Positions 12,159 through 26,846 of a stretch of DNA of 64,000 nucleotides are shown here, in pieces. The notes below the pieces were generated by a model. It made no database searches. It was not told where the DNA came from and saw only the letters and a program-made list of their open reading frames with translations. Source of the stretch: Lingula anatina (lineage: Eukaryota > Brachiopoda > Lingulata > Lingulida > Lingulidae); NCBI RefSeq assembly GCF_001039355.2, contig NW_019775891.1, positions 665,559 through 729,558 of the forward strand, written 5' to 3'. The translations under genes were made by a program, and so were the position numbers. The stretch's first letter is position 1; the number at the start of each line of letters is the position of its first letter.

Positions 12159-15100
12159 CGCCAGTTTCTCACCTGAACGTATAGAGGATAAAGCGCACAA
12201 ACACCATTGAGGTTAGCGGCGTCTGACAGCTGAGTTGATAGGTACACATAACTATACCGTACTGCTATTGCCTAGTTTACCAAAACCGAGGCATGTGAAT
12301 GGCGCTGAGTGGATACAGAGAGCGCAATGGCGTGGGAGAAGCTAGGTGAACGGGCAAGGACGCCTTTAAACTGGGCTCAGGTAAAGAGGACGCTATTAGG
12401 AATACACGTGGTCATAGTTGTCTCCACTTCCTATTTTTAGAATTTTGATGTGTATGCTGTGAATAAACGGACCACTTCAAATCTGTGTTTGTAATATGTA
12501 GATTGTGCACACGTAGTTTTACTACAAAATTTTACAAAAGATTTAGGAAAAATCTGAGTTCTGCCAACGTTATCTATATTTCCGACTTCTTCAATCAAAC
12601 ATTCGACTTTTACATTTCATTAATAAAACTGAAAAGTTATATCAATCACTTATATTTGCACTTAAATTAATAAAAGGCATGTTTACTTCTAGATCGGTCT
12701 TTTTGCCAATTGGCAATGTAACACCACGTTGCCATACTATCTAAAAGTGACGTTATGTTTGAGCCAAGTGCTAAGTGTCTATATACCGGTAGGATATGAT
12801 ATAATCATTAACTTTAGATCTGCAATTTTCGTAGAAATATTATGACGCCTGGCCTAGTCGGGTACAGGGATACTGAGATGAGTACAGTTAACCTGCTTAA
12901 CACGAGCATGTCTCGGCGAGTACAACGTTCAAGTTCATTGACGTTAAAGCAGGTAGTGCAAGGTATTTTGACGAACCTCTAAATGGCCGTAACACTATGA
13001 AACAGAACGCTCTGTCCCACCCGCAAGAAGCAACAGAGATCTTAAACCTTTTAGAATAGATTTATAATATCATTCTTCTTAAACTCGTGGTTTTGCTCAA
13101 TATTTGGGAATCTCTCTCTTAAACCAGACGCTGGTCAACACTAATGAACCAATTAAGTGGACAACGGAATCCCCTATTGTAATCATACCAAGCAACACCT
13201 TGTAGCTACTGTAATAATTGTGTTGGTGGGAATACCAATAGCTAGTATGAATTTAGTATTAACCCGTATCATACCACCTACCTTCGGCCTCCGCTTCCTT
13301 ATCTCGGCATATTGATTGAGATTGAAGTAATTTTTGCAATAGTTTCTGCTACTTAAGTACTTGTTTCTCTTTGACAGTCTCAGGCTACCAAAGAGCAGGC
13401 AAAGTTAACAAGATAAGTCAGATAGCGGCGCACAAACCCCGGATACCGTAGACGCGTGGTCAACCGCTCAGTTTATGGGCACGAGGGAAGGTAGCAAGGT
13501 GGAGCAAGGGAGGTGGTATTTACTCGTGCTTAAGTTGAAGAATGCACCACTTATCTATCGTGGGTTTGCGTGTGACAGCGACAGAATGGGCTTCCCGTAA
13601 CTCTTTCACTGTGCGTGAGGAAGGGAGAAGTCGAGCTGTCGTAGCGTGCATGACAAAATTAATTCCCCGATGCCCGGTAGATTTGGCTAACCAATCATAT
13701 CTTCCTACCATTCATACAGTGATTTGACAAGACTTTTGTTTTGCTGATAACTGTGAAACAACTTGACAAGGTCTTATCGTGATTCGAGTCAAGCGATCTT
13801 GGATACACGGTAATGTGCCATGCCGGCTTATCGTCTCTGCTTAGACACAGCAAGCGACCGAGTGAACTCTCTTAAATGTCACCCGCAGTTGTAATAACGC
13901 AAAATTGTGAAGGGGGCTGACGAGGTCGGTTTTACACGTACTCCCGAATCCCTACACTTACCAGGGATGTAGATCCTAAATCCTAACATGAAGTCAACAG
14001 CACGTATTTGCACAGAGTTATATTTTTCATTTGACCAGCTGACTTTTGCTGCAGCTTGTTTGTAAATGGTGGCGAAATTAGAAGCATTTGAACGTTTTCG
14101 CTGAACTGAAAAATTCGAGCATTACCATGCGTTCAAGAACAAGGCGAATATAATAATTTATTTCAACAACCATATTTATTTTGCTTTATCATTCTACCAG
14201 CTCCATTGCATAATACTCCGTGTGTTACAAAGGCAACGTCTAACAGATAACAACTGATCCAAAAGTGGCAGGGCCAAACAAACGTCACTCGTACAGAACT
14301 GTCCACGTTTTAACTGCCAGAACAGATGCAACTGCATGAAGTAGCTACAAAAATCCTTCAATATAATCTATGATATTACCTCTCGAACATATTTGTATAC
14401 CACTTCACGGGGTTCAAATTGTTCCACTAATTGGCTTCCGCTACAGTGTCTCTCCTTCAACCGAGCACTTAAAATGACATTAATAATCACAGATTATTTA
14501 ACCACGTCAGGTTGACAGAATGGCAACAGTACCCGTTTGTCTTAGCCGGTCAGTTGGATTAGCGTTCAGGTCGCAGTGGAGTTGTGACGGGAGATAGTGG
14601 ATACGAGCATTGGGCGAGAGCGGAGTGATTAATGTTATATCTTCCACTGCGATTGCTCGTCATAATTCGGAATGACAGGCGGTGGTGGAGAAACGCGCAC
14701 GCTCTACGTTGCTATATAATTTATTATGGGTATGATGTATTGATTGCTGAACAAATAATCACCAGTGATTTATGATTAATGTTGATAATTCATGTCATGT
14801 ACTTGGATCTGAAATATGATTTATAAGTAACTTTGTCTGTCAAACTACACAAGCCAGAAACTTGATTTTCTTCCCATTTCATTGATTGAGTCTTTGTGGC
14901 ATAAACATCAGAAAGTGATCATTTTATCATTTCATCAAAAAGAGATGTTTAATTAAAGCACATGTAAATTATTTGAGCTCAAATTAATTTTATCAGGCCA
15001 GGTTAATGGATCAAATGATTAAATCCTGTAATAACAAAACGGTTTTGGTCCATCAGCTACATGCAATCTTCACTGATGATTTTTTATGTTTAATTTCGGA

Positions 15101-15448
15101 GATCAAATTACATATATCTGTCTTTAAACAATGATTGAACTGAGAATTATTTATTCTATTTAAGGGAAATGCTACCACCCAGTCTGAAGGGCACAGGAAA
15201 CCCTCTACTGATAAGCTGTGGTAGAACCAAAACTCCGAAATGATCGTATTATTTACACGTGGGGATATTATACTAATTTGGGGCATCGATGTCCCTTGTT
15301 TTTGTTTACAAATCTGAGTTTGATAAACTTGTAAATCCACGATTTTATAATACAGAGGGCAGTAGAGGATAAAAGGGCAACATAATCACGTGCGATTGTG
15401 CGACATAACGGCATTCAATTTCAGGCCCTAAAAAAAAGGGCGGCGCTG

Positions 15449-15450
<2 letters not shown>

Positions 15451-15501
<51 letters not shown>

Positions 15502-15514
15502 GGGGGGGGGGGGG
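15451..15514. repeat. (GT)n microsatellite followed by G run
   Basis: About 23 GT units followed by TTT and 14 consecutive G. Confidence 0.95.
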
Positions 15515-16930
15515 CATATGGCATCTACCTTTGGTTAAAGGCATGAATATACATAAAATATATAATGTTTGTTGGTAGCTTGCCATACTTAGCCAGACAT
15601 TCCTCTTGTCATCGTATCACTGCCCACATAGATACCGTATCTGGTGACATACACCACACTGTTTACTCCAGTACACACCGCAGTGTCAGCTACATGGGGG
15701 TTAAGATAATGTCGTGATAACTGGAGAACATTGGGACTGAAAGCTCATCTGGTTCTGCAGAGGAAAAATGTTGAATGAGATGACAAAAGAAAGATGCCAA
15801 CCGGAAGAAAGTTTTCCGTGATGGATATCTTTCATCCATTTTGTTATTGTTTAAATGGACTATGAAAAAACTGTGGTCGTTTTAAATAGTCTGTACCTAA
15901 AATTGAGCTGGGCAACGTTGTTAAATCCCTTTGGGTTGATTTTATTGAACAAATTGATACTCATAGAAATAAATAAAAAGATGCGTGTATTTTTGTTTGA
16001 ATTTTTCTATCTGTTGTGTTCTTTTAGTTGGAATTTTTGGTACGTGCTTCAGATAAGTGAAAAGTAAGGACTCAGAGATCGCCAGTCAGCCTCAGAACTA
16101 CCGTAGAATGAGAGTGCGGTGTCTGAATCGTCTGAGCGATAAAGATCGTTGAGTAATTGCAGGAAATGTAGATGTAATTGCTTTTCATTTGACATATAGG
16201 TGCATAGTCCTACCTTTCCCATCCATCAATCTATTATCAGAGACTCGAAAAAAAAGATTTAAGAAGATTACAAAATTACTTTGCTCTGTTTCGTCTAAAT
16301 GAATTATCTGTCAAATAACATACCTGTAAGTTGGTGCTGTTAGAGAACAAAAACTCAAAAGCGGCCGTAAGTTCATTTCAACAACAATGTTCATTATTCG
16401 TGACACATCTTCGGTACAGGGGAATGTTTCACTTATTTGGTGCTATAAATTGCTTTCCCCTTGAAATATTGTAGCATAACACGTTTTAAAAAAGCATATT
16501 ATCCCTCTAGATCTTTCTCGCCTACGACAATCAGTCACCAATCCATTTTCATCACTTCACACATGCTTACATAATCTCTACATAACGGTCCACTTTACAG
16601 TGTATATCATATGTAACGATGAGCAAGATTATCTCTGCCCATCACCCATTCAACCTCACCAAATTTATCACGGATGAAACCAGACAGCAAAATAAGTTCA
16701 TATTCAGGTTGATACACCACGTTTATTCATAGTAAGTGGCATAGAAAACATTTTATACCAAAACCGGTCACAGTTTTTTAAGCGTAATCAGACGACGGCC
16801 AGGAATGTCTGAGTCACAGTAGGGAGACACTGTGAGAAAGGTGGGGTGTAAGAGATTTTTGTGCGCCTCCACTAAGAGACTTCTCGGTAAAAATAATGTG
16901 TTCGTCTAAATAAAAGCATTTATCTTATCT

Positions 16931-16954
16931 ACATATTATTATTATTATTATTAT
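16931..16954. repeat. (ATT)n microsatellite
   Basis: Eight ATT units in non-coding DNA. Confidence 0.9.
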
Positions 16955-19215
16955 TTTAAGAACTGATTACTGCACAATGAAACACTCATATCTATAGAGA
17001 AGGTTACTTAAAACCAAAATGTTGTAGTAAAAATTAACTGTTTGAGCCGCCATCACCGATCGCGAGAAAAAGATAATTGCATAGATAAAATCGGATATTG
17101 AATAAAACGCGTGTTAAAAGTTCGGGGTTGTTCTAATAGTAAGGTGAAAATGAAAACTTTCTTATCATCACAGGGCTTGATATTCGATTATTTTCTATCA
17201 ATAGATAATAAACGCATCCCGGTCTTCACTGTTCAGCAGGGAATGGTACTGATAGGTTTCCCGAATCACCAACAATAGTCGTTTAGAAAATACGAAACGA
17301 GTTCACTTTCAGTTTTCTTTGTGTTTCAATTTTTTTGGCAGGTGTCCGCCTCATCGTCATGTCATTGGTGCCAGAATGTGGTTCTCTAAGTCACCGCCAT
17401 GCGTCCCATACTGAAGTATCGTCCCGAGGTATTAAAGGTACCCTAGCACGCCCCTAGAGTACAACCTAAATACAAATAAACTGAAGATTAAACTTGCCAT
17501 GCCTGTCTGGCAAGAAGAAGTAAACATCGCAATCCAATCTCGGACAGTTTGTTGTAACAGGTTTATCTGCAACCACGCACTGAAAAAGAAAAAGATTGTT
17601 TGCAGAAATTCCTTTTTATCCGTCCAGTATCGAACTCTTTATAGAATCTAGGGAGAAAGGTTATCATGGCTTCAAGTCGTATTTATGAACGGACCCCCAC
17701 AGGGGAGTCACGCGTGCTGCTACCTCAAGTGCCACTGATAAAGCCTTAGAGTCGAGATTGCTTGCAAAATTATCATGTGGCGATATATGAGTGGCGTAAG
17801 GGCGGCGACATAGGATATAGGGGAAGAGCATATAACATGATGATTGGTTTCTTTGTAGATATCGTACATCGATCTGTTGTCATCAATCTGGATAAGATTG
17901 AGGGATGTAAATAAATCATCTGCTGTATATAGGAACAGTTTTCCAATCTTATTTCAAAAGAGATTTGTATTCGAGGGATTTTTATCTGTTTTGAAAAATT
18001 ACATTTTGTTAAAAATTAATGAATAAATAAATAATAACACATAAATGGTAGGCCTTAACATCTCTTCGCCATAGACGCAATCGATGACATCAACATTTTG
18101 TTATTGGAAAATCCAATTAATTTTTAAATCTCTGCAAGCTAGTTAAAATTACTTCGTTATCATGCGGCCATGTGGAAGACTGATGTTTTAAATGATATAT
18201 TTCCATGAGATATTTCTATCTTTTAAGAGTTCATTTTACCAAAGCGACTGCAAATAATGGGTAACTTTATCTCAAAACGACCATCATCATGGTTTCAATT
18301 ATGTTCTAACAACAAAATATTATAGATAATGAAAGATACAAATCCTTTAAAAATGCACATGTATACATGTATATGTTCAAAAGTCATGGCCAGAATCAAA
18401 ACTTTTGTCTTGCAATCTTGTAATAGAAATTGTTGTAGTCCAAACCCCGAGAAGAGCACGTTTACGGTCCAACTTCCCGCGGTGTGAACGCCTCAGGAAA
18501 ACGTAGGTTTAGCAGTCAGCACAAATGTCGATTAGCGAGATTACATAAAAATAAAATATCATAAATGGAATTAAACCTACCTCTTTCTTTTATTCGATTA
18601 AAAAATCACCCTTAACGCGTCTTCCCTGAAGGAACTGACTTCAGTTTAATGCATGAAACTGGACGAAATTTAAACTTGCATCGCTAGGATTGAAGAGTAC
18701 GGATATCAGCTATGCGAATTCATCGGATCTACAAAGACATGCTGCTGCTCTCATGAAAACTGAATTATTGCTTTACCAATGTTTTTTAGCCTAATTCGAT
18801 CGTGTTTTTTTTTGTTCATAAATGCACTGTGAATGATTTTTTTTTTTTTTGCATTCCAATTATTTCATTGTGACGTTTTACATAAGCTTATATTTATGTA
18901 ATAAATGCACATTGATATGAAATGCTTTTTATTTTTGTGGAATTCATTCGTTTATTGTATTTTTCGCACAAAAAGCCTGTACAAGGTCTCTTTCATTTTG
19001 TAGCAAATTATTCATTAAAACGGTTTAAATACTCTTACGTACTGCTTATCAAAATAACTACTACAAAATATAGCCTGTTTAAAAATTGCCAGTTCGGCTG
19101 CATCTGTTCACGGTAGATAAAGTACTGAAAGGAATAAAATACAATTGAATATAGAGATGCATCATGTTTTTTTAAACAGTTGTCAATATATATAAATGTA
19201 CATTGCTATGATTTC

Positions 19216-19218
<3 letters not shown>

Positions 19219-19255
<37 letters not shown>
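19219..19255. repeat. (TG)n microsatellite
   Basis: About 18 perfect TG units. Confidence 0.95.
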
Positions 19256-19259
<4 letters not shown>

Positions 19260-22200
19260 AGGGGCTTTTCTGAATCTAAACCGTGCCACCTTTACTGACA
19301 AATCACAAGTCGTTTTCAGTGCCTTACATAAAAGATTTTGTAAAATGTGATCTTAATGCGCAGAATTTAAAGCCACGTTTAGAATCCTGATAACATGAAT
19401 ATCTTGTATCTTGAATGATAACGCAGACTGATATGTTTCTGCCAGTCGTAACTAACCGAATTTTATATGAATGCCATCGATGCGAATACCTGTTTGGAAA
19501 TGAGTCCCAGTCATAGACAAGTACATGTATTACGTAATGCAAACATCGCTCGGAAATTATTTTAACTATTTTACTGCTTGGGGCAGGATTTGATTGTCTT
19601 TTACCAAGCAAAAAAGCATATAGATAAGATGAAACCGCTATAAATACTCTAAATTAAATGAATAATGAAAAAGAAAAAGAGAAAATAAGACAAAAAAAAC
19701 TTTTATATGGCACAACATACAAGAAGACAAGTACAGAAAAGCTGCGGACATTACTATGGTAATTATTCGTTTGATATTCATAATTTGAAAACAAGTTTCG
19801 TTAAAATCATCCTTGAAAATGAAACATTACTAATGAGCGTTTTGAAAATAGTTAATTTGTCATTTAAGTTATTGCCTTCTGTTTTGTCTTTATTTACAAT
19901 GTTGCTGCTTGCTTCAGTCACCACTGAAAAATTTCACTTGGGCGGCAGATCAAAATTATGCTTTTACGGTATCATTCATTGTTTTTATACACACGAGCTT
20001 TTGTTTTTTTTTAACTAGTTAATTTTCTACATTTCCTTTTAAATATCACTTTTACGTTATATGTTTTATGTTCATACAATTTGTTGTTTAAGTCTAAGTG
20101 TTAAGCATTTCACTTAGTAATACAAATTTGCAGCTGCCTCAGTTGTGAAATAATTTCTACACCCGATGATAGGTCTTTTATACTGAAATCGTATCTTAGA
20201 GGAAGATAACATAAATGTAGAGTGACACTCCATTAATATTATAGAGGTGTCCAATATTTCCGGGATACCTTTATGTAACTTAAAATGACAAATAAAGGAG
20301 AAAAACTTTGAATTGCAGGTTAGTCGTTATTATCTATTCCCTCTTCTAATTGCGTCGAATCTTAAGTTTTAACTTCAAATTATGTCAATCAATAACAAAA
20401 AAGATGCAATTCACGTTTTACTTAAAGTAGAAAATTCGGTAAATGAACGTTTTTTTAAGAATAAGGCTTGCTATTTTTTCTGCTGATTTTATCTCTAACC
20501 ATTTTAAGTTTAGATATAATTATGGGGAATAATTATAATTGAAATCCCTTTAAGACAAGCGAATGATTTTTCATTGCTTATATAATAAATATGAGTCATA
20601 TTTCTACAGATTCATGTGTGCGTCTTATTCTTTGTGTCCTACATAATGCATTTTCTATTTGTATAACTTCGGTTATACTGCTATACTTTAAGCTTCTTTT
20701 ACTCCCAAGTAATTTCACTCTAGACGTTTTTAAATTCATGTTGCACTCAACACAAGTTTATATTAAAACATCTTATATGTTCGTAGGTCTTTCACACACA
20801 ATGATGAACACCGCAAACCGCAATACACAAATACATTTTTTCACAACCACTGATCACTAGTTAGGAAAGTAAAACAATAATTTTTTTAAATGTCAGCATT
20901 GGTAGATGTTTTACACTTAATACAGCGTTTTATGCTTTCTCATGAACAACTACAAAAAAGAGTTTAAGTTGCACAGGCGTGTTGTTTGGTATCGTTCGCC
21001 AGTTTGTTCCACTCAAGTACCATTCACATTCAAACAGGGCATACTTTTCAAAACAACGTCCATTCCCGCCGTGGATAAGGCAGTGTTTGGCCCTTTTCAA
21101 GTAGTAAAAATAAATTTTTTTGAGGTCACTTGGTAAATTGTTTCGGTGATTTTAAGCAGTTTCGTTTTATTTTGATATAAAAGGTGATCTATTGAATTTC
21201 AAAAATGATGTTTACTTTTGTGAAAGGAAACTGCGTTCAGATTCATAGTATATAAATTGGCAATTTTTACTCTATGACAAACGTTTCTGAACAACAAACA
21301 AGGATGAAAATGGAGAAAAAAGCTTCATAACGTATAATATCAGTATAATATTAATATAAGCATATAAGTTCTGAACGTTATATACCGTTTATAAGAACAC
21401 CTATATAGCTTCTCATCAATTTCAAAAATAATTAGTTCAAATAAGATATTTAAATTCTTTTGAAAATCCAATGTCCCCGACATGCTGCGGGTCTTCTACT
21501 GGCTAAATAATTCATTGGATGGAACTTGGCCGAAACACCATAAAACAATGGCTTACATTTTTGCTGAACGATGATTTATTCGCGTGAAAAATAAATGAAG
21601 AAATATCTTGAACATGGCTAATACAAATGTAGCTCATCCAAAAGTTGAAGCGTGAAGACAAAGAAAAGATGATAAAATGGAATTTTGGTACAATATAATT
21701 TTATGAACTTTAATGAATTTTCTACGATACTTTTCTCCTACTTACCGCCCATCACTCTTCTGTGTTCCAAACAAAAACGCTCTTTACGTTATTAAGTTTT
21801 TTTTTCTTCAGTTTAAAATACAGTGAACGGTTACATGTATTCCGTGCATTTCACTTTGCCTTATAACACATTACTTGAACAAAGGTAGTATTTGAATTAT
21901 TAAGACAGGATATGGCATGCTATCGAATAATAAACAGAAGCTGTCAAAATAAAAATAGGAAGATTTAAACAAAAATCCAACGAACTCCCTCCTTAGTTTC
22001 ACCTGCTGGCTCCCTCTCGTTTAGACCTTTTCATTTAGTCAATTGCGCATTTCATTCACATTTATCATAACAAGAAAATCCAAAGATATCTACTTGAGAA
22101 TATAAATCTGTTTCTCCTGGGACATTCACTATGAACGTATAGGCTAAGGTTAATAAATCCAGTCCTTGTATTTGGGACAAAGTAATTGTAAGATTTTCAT

Positions 22201-24649
22201 CTACTCGAGTTACAGACGCAAAAGTAAAGAAAAAAGGTAACGGGGTTTGTTTATTTACTAAAGTGTCAGAGTTTCATGGTTGCATGAGACCAAACATAAA
22301 ACAGAGTCGTTAGTCTAACCCATCTTTAATTACGAATAATATCGCCATGAGAGTTTCTATAAATAAGCACGTGATCCTCGATGGAAATGAAATGCAATTA
22401 AGTCCTTAACAGCACAATTATAAAATAATAGTGGGTAAACTTGCGTAGGCCAATACAACCGATAAATGCATCATTGTTCGATTCAATATCAATATTAAAT
22501 GAAATTCGTTTAATTTGGTTGATTGAATTGATTATGGATCGTCTACAGGTGGCGGTCGTGAATAGAACAAATAGAAGCATGTCGCACAGTCCTTGGGTGT
22601 ATACATTATAAACCTTGAGAATCATCTCTCTAACGCTATCTAGGTATTCTTTTGTCAGACAGAATTATCCACACATGATAAAAAGTCTCAATTCGTCATT
22701 TATCTTTTAAATTTTCAATTACGGCGTCTAAATGCGGGATTTCACATTTCGATACAGATGTCAAAAGAGGGTTTGGCTTCGTTAATTAAAATGATGTTTT
22801 GTATCACCGTTGGAATCTTGCGTTCGTCCTTGCGAAAAACGTACCTGCATAAATATTCAGACTGCACCAAGCACACACAGGTCACGAAATAAAACTTTAA
22901 CAGAACTTGAAATGTGTCCACTAGATGTTTAGTCCGTGTTCCAATTATTCATGGCCCTTGTTGATATTGAATGTCCATTGCCTGAACAATTACGTAATTT
23001 AGAATATGCAAATCCTTGATGATCAACCTTCCCCGAAATGCCATGACAGTTCGGCGAAGCACTGGTTAACTCTCTTTTAAAGAATCTATTCCTGAGATTT
23101 AAATTTTCTTTAACATTTTAATTTTATTTTGTTTTGTTTTATTGAAGAAGAGCATGCATTTATACTAGTATGCATGTCACAGTTAAATGTTTCAATATTT
23201 ATCAAATGCAAATACAAACAAGACTTTGCTTAATCAAAGCGGTTTTAAAAAGTGGGTTAAAAAATTAATGTAAATTTAACGGCCAATTTTTGCTTTTGAA
23301 AGCGACAGTAATCTGGTCATTATGTACTCAAAAACTATCGGGAAAATTGTTTTATTCCATTTTTTGTCCCCCAGTTCCGCCAATATTCATTTTCAAACAA
23401 CCGTCTCTCTGCAAAAATTTGTCTCATGCCACAGGCTAAATTTCAACTTGTTTGCATAATTATAATCACTTCTCTAGCAAGTTAAATGCGAAATCTTATT
23501 TTAGCTCTACTTGTAAGTTTGTTGTTGTCATTTTGAAAATAATACCTGACCTCATCCGCTGAGGACTTTGACTAAGTCAAAGCATCCATGCAGTGGATAT
23601 CATTTTTGCATATCATAAGCAATGAGCTATACAGTGTGGAAGCGATACGAGCAAAATTGAATCTTAGAAAGTTTGGAAAATGGATAATGGGCAAAGAAAA
23701 CAATTATAATTAGAAGAAGAAAAAGAAATAGAAGGACAAAACAAAAACTGAAAAAAAAAGAAAATTCAATATAATGATAAAGGAAAAAAAGATAAAGATA
23801 TAATAAATAAATCAAACCAAAACCGTAGAATAAACATTTATATATTTAAATTTCGTTGGTGATAAGTTTGAGAGTTATTGATAAACGTTTACTTCTTATC
23901 AGTTCCATTTTCTATTTAACCTCCATAAGTATAGTGTTCAAATGCTATGAGTGCCTCTGTATTCCCGTGTGATCCACACATGATCTGCAATACAACAATA
24001 CCACGTCTGTGATTTTTGTCTGATTGCGTTATTTCTCAACCAGAGTGTAGCAACCGCAATCATTACCTGCCAATCCCCTTCCCCCCAAAATAGATCATGT
24101 TAATGTTTTTTATACAGACATGTTTTAAATTGTTGCAATGTTTAAATGTAATCTAGTACATTTCAGGTGGAAGTGAACTGGAGTGCTTGATGTGATTTTA
24201 GTTCAAGAAAGAAAGCGTAAGGCTTTTCTGACGGACTGAGAGATTTGAAAAGGCAAAATCTCTAATTAAAGGTATCAAAATAAATCTCTTTTTTTTTCAA
24301 AAATCTCTAGAGTACAGCTGCATTACCCCCAACTCCCTGCAACATCAAGTGATCTATTGTTATATTGATCATATTTCAGATGAACAGTCAAAGAAAATAT
24401 CTAAGTTCAGAAACTTTTCTTTGCGCCTTGGTCAAGTCACGACTAATTTATAAACCTTTTAGTGCGATTTTGACCTGAAGATAAGCCTAGGTATAACTTA
24501 AGATTTTCAGATGAATCATAAGATTGTTTCAAATAAGTCAACTACTGTCTGCAAATCGTTTCATTATTCAATTCCATTGTGCTGTAATAAATCTACAAAA
24601 GCACATTCATAGTTAGCCGTATAGTTTACAACAATTTGTCCCGTGCATT

Positions 24650-25731
24650 TCACAAACCAAATGAAATCGGCATTGTGATCTCCTTTTCGCAAATAAAATG
24701 TTGCTTATCGTCGCAAGGTCCGTCATTCCATTGGTATTGGACCCCTTTGTAGTAAACAAGGCAATGCTCGTTTGGGCTGCTTGGTTCGCCTGGAGCCCAG
24801 GCTGTGAATGAAACGATAGGGGAATAGGTGGAAGCCCACACCCAGTAACCTGGCTGAAGGATGTCATGTCCACTTGTCCAGAAGGCCGTACCATCATATG
24901 AACCTAAAAATAAACATTGTTTGTTTATTACAGTATATATTACAGTTAACCTAATGTCATCAGTATATGTATATTAAAACCGGTGCTGTTCTCGACTTTT
25001 GTAACATTTAGAGCAGCTTCACACATATAATCTTTTTCTTCAGATTCACATTAGTTTTACAAATATACCTATAACTGTTATATGTATGGGTCAACCCTAA
25101 CGGAAATGGCCCAAATGTCTCAGATAGGAAACCTATAGGTTGTCTGTTAGAACTCTTTTAGAGTCTTAAAGTCCTATAGGGCGTCCTACAGGCAATTTAG
25201 TAAGCGACAGACAAAAACTGACCGTCATATTTCAGCAGGTGCCCTCTTATTGCCGTATGCTCTTCTTTCGTCTCCACACTGACCAATTTAGCGCCGAAGG
25301 CTTCACAAAAATGGTTACTCTCAATCCACGTTGCGAGGTGGGTGGTGTCAAAGTAGTAACATTTCCCTCCCAATATGGTGAAACCATTGGGGCACAGTGT
25401 CCAGTACGATGGTGGTATCTGACGCAGAGCCAGGTTTCCTCGAAGAACTTATGTTGACGAAAAAATACGAAATTATCCTTCGAGCGACACTTAAGCCTTC
25501 TGCTAGTGTTTTTCAATTGTTCTCTGATTAAATGATAGCCATTAAACAAATGAATTTAATACAGTTGTAGGTTCATTAACGAAATTCATAGCAGTTCATT
25601 TAAAAATGACTTTACTCATTAGAATAAATTGTAATAACGTTAATAAAACGTTTACTTGGCGATGCACTTCCGCTTGTTACCGCTAGGAGGATGCTGAGCA
25701 AGACGCACTGCAAAGGTCCTTCAACCGCCAT
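24650..25731 (-). CDS. Secreted C-type lectin, copy A (EPS motif)
   Basis: Three exons: 25731-25656, 25447-25223 and 24903-24650 (stop TGA at 24650-24652), all GT-AG, giving 184 aa. Residues 1-24 form a signal peptide (MAVEGPLQCVLLSILLAVTS...). One C-type lectin domain then runs from C44-PNGF to C172-EKE. It has six cysteines (44, 55, 73, 148, 164, 172), a WIESNHFCEAFGAKLVSV helix region, FWTSGHD, WVWASTYSP, and a WND motif at 159-161 that normally helps bind Ca2+ and sugar. The position-1 motif reads EPS (140-142) instead of the mannose-type EPN, which could weaken or change sugar binding. Likely a secreted carbohydrate-recognition protein in immunity, mucus or feeding (inference). The tandem copy B lies 2.17 kb upstream on the same strand. 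Confidence 0.92.
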
Positions 25732-25794
25732 GAATGATATATGTAATCAACAGCCTAAAAACTGACAGAATGGAATAAGCGACCCAAAAGGCTT

Positions 25795-25802
25795 CTTATA
25801 TA
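25795..25802 (-). promoter_or_regulatory. TATA box of lectin copy A
   Basis: TATATAAG on the minus strand, 64-71 bases before the ATG and conserved at the same place in copy B. It implies transcription starting about 35-40 bases before the ATG. A strong TATA fits an inducible or tissue-specific secreted protein gene. Confidence 0.7.
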
Positions 25803-26003
25803 CTCAATGCTGAGTTATAAAAACTCGGTCAAATAGGTTAATCAGCTTCCACTCCTATGGGAAAACTGCAGAAATCTTCCCTTCTGAGATAAGTTCAGTC
25901 ATGCATAACCCAATTTAACTCTCAGATAAAAATGTATGTTACAAGGAAACAAATTCTCGATTTATCAACACATTCCAAATATGTCTGCTCGAGTTCTTAC
26001 CCG

Positions 26004-26240
26004 CAATTCTGGAGAAAGCCACATGACCCCTATTCTCAAACAACTTCACTGGCTACCCATAAAAGCACGGCTTCTTTTAAAACGTTTAGTTTGTGCTCAT
26101 GCTGCTTTTTAAAACGTGGCCCCACCATATTTATGCAATCTTGTAACGGCTCACCCCGCCAATCACGCACCTCCTACCTTTTAATCTTAATACCGTGTAT
26201 GGCTAGTGTGGTCTCAACATCTCTATTACTTTTCAATAAT
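26004..26240 (+). pseudogene. Degraded LINE reverse-transcriptase C-terminal fragment
   Basis: One frame reads HMTPILKQLHWLPIKARLL and a shifted frame continues VAPPYLCNLVTAHP. Together they match the well-known tail of jockey/CR1-like LINE ORF2 proteins (LKxLHWLPVxxRIxFK...LAPxYLxxLL). The frames are separated by a frameshift and stop codons, so the copy is dead. It lies just upstream of the lectin A promoter; a sister fragment lies upstream of lectin B. Confidence 0.75.
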
Positions 26241-26846
26241 TTCATATTTTTGACCAAATACATCCAAAATTAACAATTCTAATGCAGTTCTTGAAAATCT
26301 TAAATGTTATAATTTCCAATATGTCTTTCTTAGAATCGCCATTTTAGTATTACGAAAGTAACATCAAACATCTGGTTGCAAATAAATATTATTATTAATA
26401 TCATTATGATGATGATCTTCCAGGCAACATCTAAGCCACTCAATACTAGAACAGGGATTTTTTTTCCGAATGCATTATTTCTCAACCGGAGCGCAGCAAT
26501 CGCAATCATTACCAGTCAACCCTTGATATCGCAGTTTAAAATGTTTTATAAATTAAGAATCCGACCCTTCTGTGTGCAGACGCTACTGTCAACTTCCACA
26601 TATATAGCAAGTAAAATTAAGACAAATATAGCAAGTAGCATAAAGTCATATAAGTGTTATCAAACATACAAACATTCTGACGGACTGAGAGGTATAACAT
26701 AAGCTAATTAGATGCATCATACATTTCAAACAAGTCAATCACAGTCTGCAAATCGTTTAATTCTTCAACTCCACCAGGCTATAATAAATCTACCAAAGCA
26801 CATTCATAGTTAGCCGCATAGTTCACAACAGTTTGTCGCGTACATT

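Larger units (their letters stand above)
11870..24649. other. Gene-free interval between Xlox and the lectins
   Basis: No recognisable coding exon, RNA gene or autonomous transposon was seen on either strand. Around 12.1-14.7 kb the sequence is less AT-rich and probably includes the Xlox promoter. The remainder is AT-rich with microsatellites at 15451-15514, 16931-16954 and 19219-19255. Short open frames in this interval have no domain-like composition. Small non-coding RNAs or enhancers cannot be excluded by reading alone. Confidence 0.6.

Noticed and set aside
13520-13727. Overlapping open frames on both strands in a less AT-rich stretch
   Set aside because: No family resemblance; could be conserved non-coding DNA, but I have no evidence.
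25932-26273. 113-codon plus-strand open frame
   Set aside because: The DNA encodes a LINE reverse-transcriptase tail in other frames with frameshifts; this frame is incidental.
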